NCBI GenBank assembly: GCA_963575745.1
Contig: CAUYUJ010005669.1
Coordinates: 633,128 to 684,127, forward strand
Source: Prorocentrum cordatum
Lineage: Eukaryota > Sar > Dinophyceae > Prorocentrales > Prorocentraceae
Length of the DNA stretch: 51,000 bases
Reading direction: 5' to 3'
The notes under the pieces were generated by a model. That model was not told the origin of the DNA. It did no database searches and worked only from the letters and a program-made list of their open reading frames with translations. A program made the translations under genes and the position numbers. Numbering within the stretch: position 1 is the first letter of the stretch; each line of letters opens with the position of its first letter. This document shows, in pieces, positions 49,325 to 51,000 of this stretch.

Positions 49325-51000
49325 GAAAGCGCCCAGGAAACCTCAGGAGGCTCAGACGGCCCCAGGAGACCCAAGGAGGCACCAGGAGGCTACCAGAATG
49401 CCTGAGGAGGCGCCAGGAGGTCCCAACAGGCCAGGAGACCCCAGGATGCTTCAGGAGGCACCAGGACGCCCCATGACGTTTCAGGGAGTTCCGGGAGTGT
49501 CCAGGAGCTCGCAGGAGGCCGCGAGAGTTTTCAGGACGTCCCACGAAAGGCACGCAGGAGGTCCCAGGAACCCCCAGGAGGCCCCAGGAGGCATCAGAAA
49601 ACCACAGGAGGCCCCAAGAGGCCACAAGAGGCCCCAGGAGACCCCAGGAGGCCCTCAGGAAACCAGAGGACACATCAGGAGGCACCAGGAGACCCAAGGA
49701 GGCACCAGGAGGACCCAGAACACCCAGGAACCCCCAGGATGCTCAGGAGGCCCCAGGAGACTCCAGGGGACCGAAGGAGGCCACCATGAGGCCCAGGAGA
49801 CTCCAGGGGGTGCCAGGAGGCCCCAAAGGCCAGGAGACCCTAGGAGACTCCAGGACGCACCATCATAACACCACATCTGTCCTCAGGAGGCATCGGGAGG
49901 CACCAGGAGGTCCCCAAGGGGCCCCCAGAAGGCATCAGGCGGCTCAAAGGATGTGCCAGGATGCCCCAGGAGGGCACAGGCGGCCCCAGGAGGCTCCCAG
50001 GAGGCCCCAAGAGGCCCCAGGAGGCTTCAGGAGAGAGACATCAGGAAACCCAGGAGGCACCCTGGAGGCACCCAGGAGGCCTCAAGACACCAGGAGGGCC
50101 CAGGGGGCCCCAGGAGACCCCAGCTGCATCAATACGATTGCCATGTTCTGGCAATGTGTTTGCTATGCTACCCTTTGTTGTCTCTATAGTGGTGTCTCGT
50201 GTTGCCAGGTTGTCTTGATATTAGTGATATAGTATGATATGTTGTCTTGCTATGATTGCTATCGTATGCCATGTTTCCTTGACGCGCCTGCTATCTTACA
50301 CCGTGTTCGTTAGATGCGACTGATGCGGTTTGCAATGTTTGATTGCTGCGTCCGCTATAGTCTGCCATGAGGCCCCCAAGAAGCCCCAGGAGGCCCCAGG
50401 AGACCCCAGGATGCAGGAGGCCACCGGGAGGCCACGGAGGCGCCAGGAGGCCCCAAGAGTCTAGGAGACCACAGGACGTCCCAGAAGATCCCAGCTGTCC
50501 TCAATAGGCACCAGGAGGGCCCAGGAGGCCCCTAGGAGGCTACCAGGAGGCCCCAGGAGGCTTCAGGAGACCCCAGGAAGCCCCAGGAGGCCCCCAGGAA
50601 ACCCCAAAAGGCTCCAGGAGGCCCCAGGAGGCTCCAGGAGGCCCTAAGAGGCTTCAGGAGACCCCAGGAAACCCCAGGAGGCCCCCAGGAGGCACCAGGA
50701 GACCTCAGGAACCACCCAGGAGGCCCCAGGAGGCCCCAGGAGACCTGAGCTGTATTGAAATGGGCGCCATGTTATGGCATGTTGTTTGCTATAGTACCCC
50801 ACGCTGTCTTTATATGGTTGTTTCGTGTTGTCATGGTGTTTTGATATTATTTGTATAATATGATGTGTTGTGTTGATATGATGGCTATCGTATGGCAGTT
50901 TCATTGGCGCGTCTGCTACCTTGATGTTGTCTTGCGTCATGGTATATTGATGTCATCTCGTACCACGCTACATTGATGTTGTCTTGCATCATGGTAGCTT
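49325..51000. repeat. Composite repeat: AGGAGGCCCC arrays alternating with AT-richer blocks
   Basis: Degenerate CCAGGAGGCCCCAGGAGACC words fill 49325-50125 and 50370-50745. Each array is followed by a related AT-richer block: GCCATGTTCTGGCAATGTGT at 50139, GCCATGTTATGGCATGTTGT at 50767. The two copies are about 628 bp apart. The second block runs to the window edge and contains CATTGATGTTGTCTTGC(A/G)TC repeats. Confidence 0.85.

Overview
The window looks like intergenic DNA from a dinoflagellate nuclear genome. It is GC-rich, I recognise no conventional host gene, it is full of simple-sequence tracts and degenerate minisatellites, and it holds at least three non-LTR (LINE-type) retroelements. 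The most specific taxonomic clue is at 22108-22128 (minus strand): a 21-base match, with one change, to the dinoflagellate spliced leader. It lies at the 5' side of one retroelement. A Prorocentrum-like genome is my best guess, but that is inference.

Region 1 (1-15000, minus strand) is one very large non-LTR element, here called element 1. It reads 5' to 3' from about 15000 down to 1. It has an 861-codon ORF1 (14985-12400), a frame-shifted middle part (12399-11076) and a giant ORF2. ORF2 stays open without one stop from 11075 to the left edge of the window, 3,625 codons after its first ATG at 10877. In order ORF2 encodes hydrophobic helices, a possible ADP-ribosyltransferase-like motif (HGT...Y), unassigned globular parts, a Cys-rich patch, a long Pro/Ala/Gln-rich spacer, an AP endonuclease, a reverse transcriptase, a CX2CX8HX4C zinc knuckle and an RNase H whose catalytic residues are present. 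A family of about 14 short hairpins is scattered through the element. They share a core (GGCTGAAGCC or close variants), have different but self-complementary flanks, and are read in all three coding frames.

Region 2 (15351-22128, minus strand) is a second, decayed element (element 2): spliced-leader relic, Cys-rich/coiled-coil ORF1, endonuclease, RT, zinc knuckle, RNase H and Cys-rich tail, broken by frameshifts and stops. A 224-bp (CT)n tract (minus strand) joins its 3' end to the 5' side of element 1, so the two lie head to tail.

Region 3 (22400-27085, plus strand) is a third, 5'-truncated and frame-shifted element (element 3) with an RT palm that still carries YIDD. It diverges from element 2 across a 270-bp (TCC)n tract. 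A perfect 26-bp palindrome lies about 85 bp after its last stop codon.

Region 4 (27090-51000) has no gene I can support. It holds microsatellites (CAG, TCC, GAG, GT and a 755-bp TAG array), tandem arrays with units of about 80, 285, 77, 65, 71, 99 and 102 bp, and long degenerate arrays built on CCCAAGACGG or AGGAGGCCCC. The latter are organised into larger repeat units that alternate with AT-richer blocks. Most long reading frames in this region are by-products of these repeats.
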